Assembly (NCBI GenBank): GCA_003561495.1
Contig: PWWM01000021.1
Coordinates: forward strand, 1-8,010
Reading direction: 5' to 3'
Origin: Gammaproteobacteria bacterium
GTDB lineage: Bacteria > Pseudomonadota > Gammaproteobacteria > Xanthomonadales > Wenzhouxiangellaceae
DNA: 8,010 nt
The notes under the pieces are model-generated. The model worked only from the letters and a program-made list of their open reading frames with translations, was not told where the DNA came from and did not search any database. Both the position numbers and the translations under genes were made by a program. Shown in pieces: positions 7,501 through 8,010 of the stretch (its first letter is position 1; each line of letters opens with the position of its first letter).

Positions 7501-8010
7501 AGGTGATGCAGTTCAAGCCCGGTTTGCATGCGGGCCTGCTCGAACAGCCAGTCGACCCGTCCCAGCGAGCGATAGCTTCTCAGCGCGCCGACGAGTTCCC
7601 GCCGGGACCGGCCCGCACCGGTCAGTAAAGCCATTTCCGTTCGACCATACGGCTCCAGGGTGACTTCCAGGGCCAATGACATGGCCGGGTCTACAGTGGC
7701 GCCTGTTCGTCCGAGCAGCTCATCCACTCCCGAGATGCTCGCGCCGGCCGGCAAGTGGTGCGTTTTGCCCCGGCCCAGGAATCGTTGCCGGTCGGCATCG
7801 TAGCCAAAGCGCACCGGCTGACCAGGGGGCGGAACCAGCGTGTGTCCGACATACAGCGGGCGCTCGTCGGCGCTTCGCGGTCGACGTCGAAACAGCAGGG
7901 TCTGCTCTTCGACCAGGCATTCGCTTTCGACAAACAGGCGGGCGAATGCCGGGTGGCGCTCGAACTCGCGACTCGGCGCCAGCGCCAGTTCGGCATGGCT
8001 GATGATGATC
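4527..8010 (-). CDS. ndvB: Cyclic beta-1,2-glucan synthase (NdvB/ChvB type), C-terminal part
   Basis: The frame is open to the right edge, so the N-terminus is missing; about 1160 residues are visible of a family that is typically near 2800. NdvB uses UDP-glucose to build and close cyclic beta-1,2-glucans at the inner membrane for the periplasm, and its C-terminal GH94 phosphorylase domain sets chain length. The visible part starts with ISHAELALAP...HPAFARLFVE and FLGRGKTHHLPA, hallmarks of the linker region. Next come QGLLWSRGISGDWPII and a beta-sandwich with GFGGFSADGREY, TPAPWSNV, TWAGNS and RLTPWSNDP. The GH94 catalytic (alpha/alpha)6 barrel follows. It holds GNGDWNDGFNR at about 5480-5510, with the Asp general acid in the DWND motif. 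Downstream are QYTHAATW (about 5020) and WYTGAAAWLYR (about 4820), the His and Thr-Gly that contact phosphate in GH94 enzymes. The phosphorylase site therefore looks intact. GTG 7814 is an internal codon, not a start, because homology continues upstream of it. The GT84 glycosyltransferase and membrane helices cannot be seen, so a shorter GH94-only relative is not formally excluded. It is the first visible gene of the operon. Confidence 0.93.
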   Translation of the reverse strand, partial: IIISHAELALAPSREFERHPAFARLFVESECLVEEQTLLFRRRPRSADERPLYVGHTLVPPPGQPVRFGYDADRQRFLGRGKTHHLPAGASISGVDELLGRTGATVDPAMSLALEVTLEPYGRTEMALLTGAGRSRRELVGALRSYRSLGRVDWLFEQARMQTGLELHHLQLSPDRVRAAMELLSALLAPHRQWRRADRRPDQPLQGLLWSRGISGDWPIIVVETGGNAGIENVTEVLVAHAFLSGRRIRSDLVLLDPAAGGYEQVTRDRLKALAESIRSRTQGVLTGQVTVIASRELSAEQHQGLLAAAAVVLRGDGPPLSEQLQTAKTSELPPFFPSRQSAELERFNPRSEPDQERICNNGFGGFSADGREYIMDWNPAAPTPAPWSNVLANPDFGCLVTESGASFTWAGNSSEYRLTPWSNDPVEDTPGDVTYIRDEETGQFWSPTPAPRPGPGNYRIHHGTGYSRFIHHGSGLSHDFRMHVDADHPVQICRLELFNHCDWTRRLTVTRFVEWVLGNRRDETAQHVDCNLSATRQVLLARNRFDRFAGDRHAFLVSNLPMHGFTTDRSEFLGTGGNVHQPAALGRIGLSGRIEPGTDPCAALQVHLDIAPQGSASVVFVLGHAESREQALDLAAEFAGIEAAEASFQRLGSEWDDLLGNVQVSTPEPSVDLLLNRWLPYQAISARLHGRTGFYQSSGGFGFRDQLQDAMALVWLRPAITREQILRAASRQFVEGDVLHWWHERPLRGVRTRCSDDLLWLPLVTAYYVRSTEDYEILDEVVPYLEGHPLAAEEVERYAEYGQSPRQGTLYEHCCRAIDRASTVGPHGLPVIGNGDWNDGFNRISTTGRGESVWLGWFLIRVLEDFAACCRIQDDPDCESQYRKLAGQLAERIDQSAWDGQWYRRAYCDDGTPIGSSDSDECRIDLIAQTWSVLGPNEPGERASVAMRSALDQLVSKPDRLILLLAPPFDLTPIDPGYIKGYPPGIRENGAQYTHAATWAVWAAARLGWNQEAADLFRLLDPIRRAATPDEARRYRLEPYVLAGDIYSQGENRGRGGWSWYTGAAAWLYRAGIEALFGLQIEGDRLMIQPCLPPEWSECSVTLVVNGSRYLIHYVQETGSGDHAGISILLDGQKTGSNHIPLEAGSGDHRVDVQVVQSQ

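Overview
The window is GC-rich DNA of proteobacterial character, most likely gammaproteobacterial. This rests on the closeness of the three intact proteins to well-known proteobacterial families and on the compact minus-strand operon; no rRNA or other taxonomic marker is present, so the assignment is an inference. No CRISPR array, insertion sequence, transposase, integrase, tRNA or rRNA gene was recognised.

Layout. Bases 1-449 hold no recognisable gene. They contain two 101-bp direct repeats (100/101 identical, period 165 bp), each ending in a long, perfectly folding hairpin that looks like a rho-independent terminator, plus smaller palindromes and a third partial copy of one repeat module. 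Bases 450-1175 (+) are a wrecked TPR/GGDEF gene: a signal-peptide-like start and TPR repeats, an in-frame TAA where a TPR tyrosine is expected, and then a jump from TPR sequence straight into the last part of a GGDEF domain, so the catalytic core is missing. From 1208 to the right edge everything is on the minus strand.

The minus-strand genes, in transcription order, are: (1) the C-terminal ~1160 residues of a cyclic beta-1,2-glucan synthase of the NdvB/ChvB type, including its GH94 phosphorylase domain, with the N-terminus beyond the right edge; (2) a Lon-related ATP-dependent protease of the LonB-like/YcbZ type, with a clear Ser-Lys dyad; (3) a tandem universal stress protein whose start lies close to, or inside, the end of the protease gene. 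Spacing is tight (72 bp or less, then about 4 bp or an overlap), so they are probably one operon.

Taken together, the operon joins synthesis of a periplasmic osmoregulated glucan to a protein-quality-control protease and a nucleotide-binding stress protein. A joint role in osmotic or envelope stress is plausible, but it is inferred from context only. The least explained parts of the window are the structured tandem repeat on the left and the unusual P-loop of the protease.
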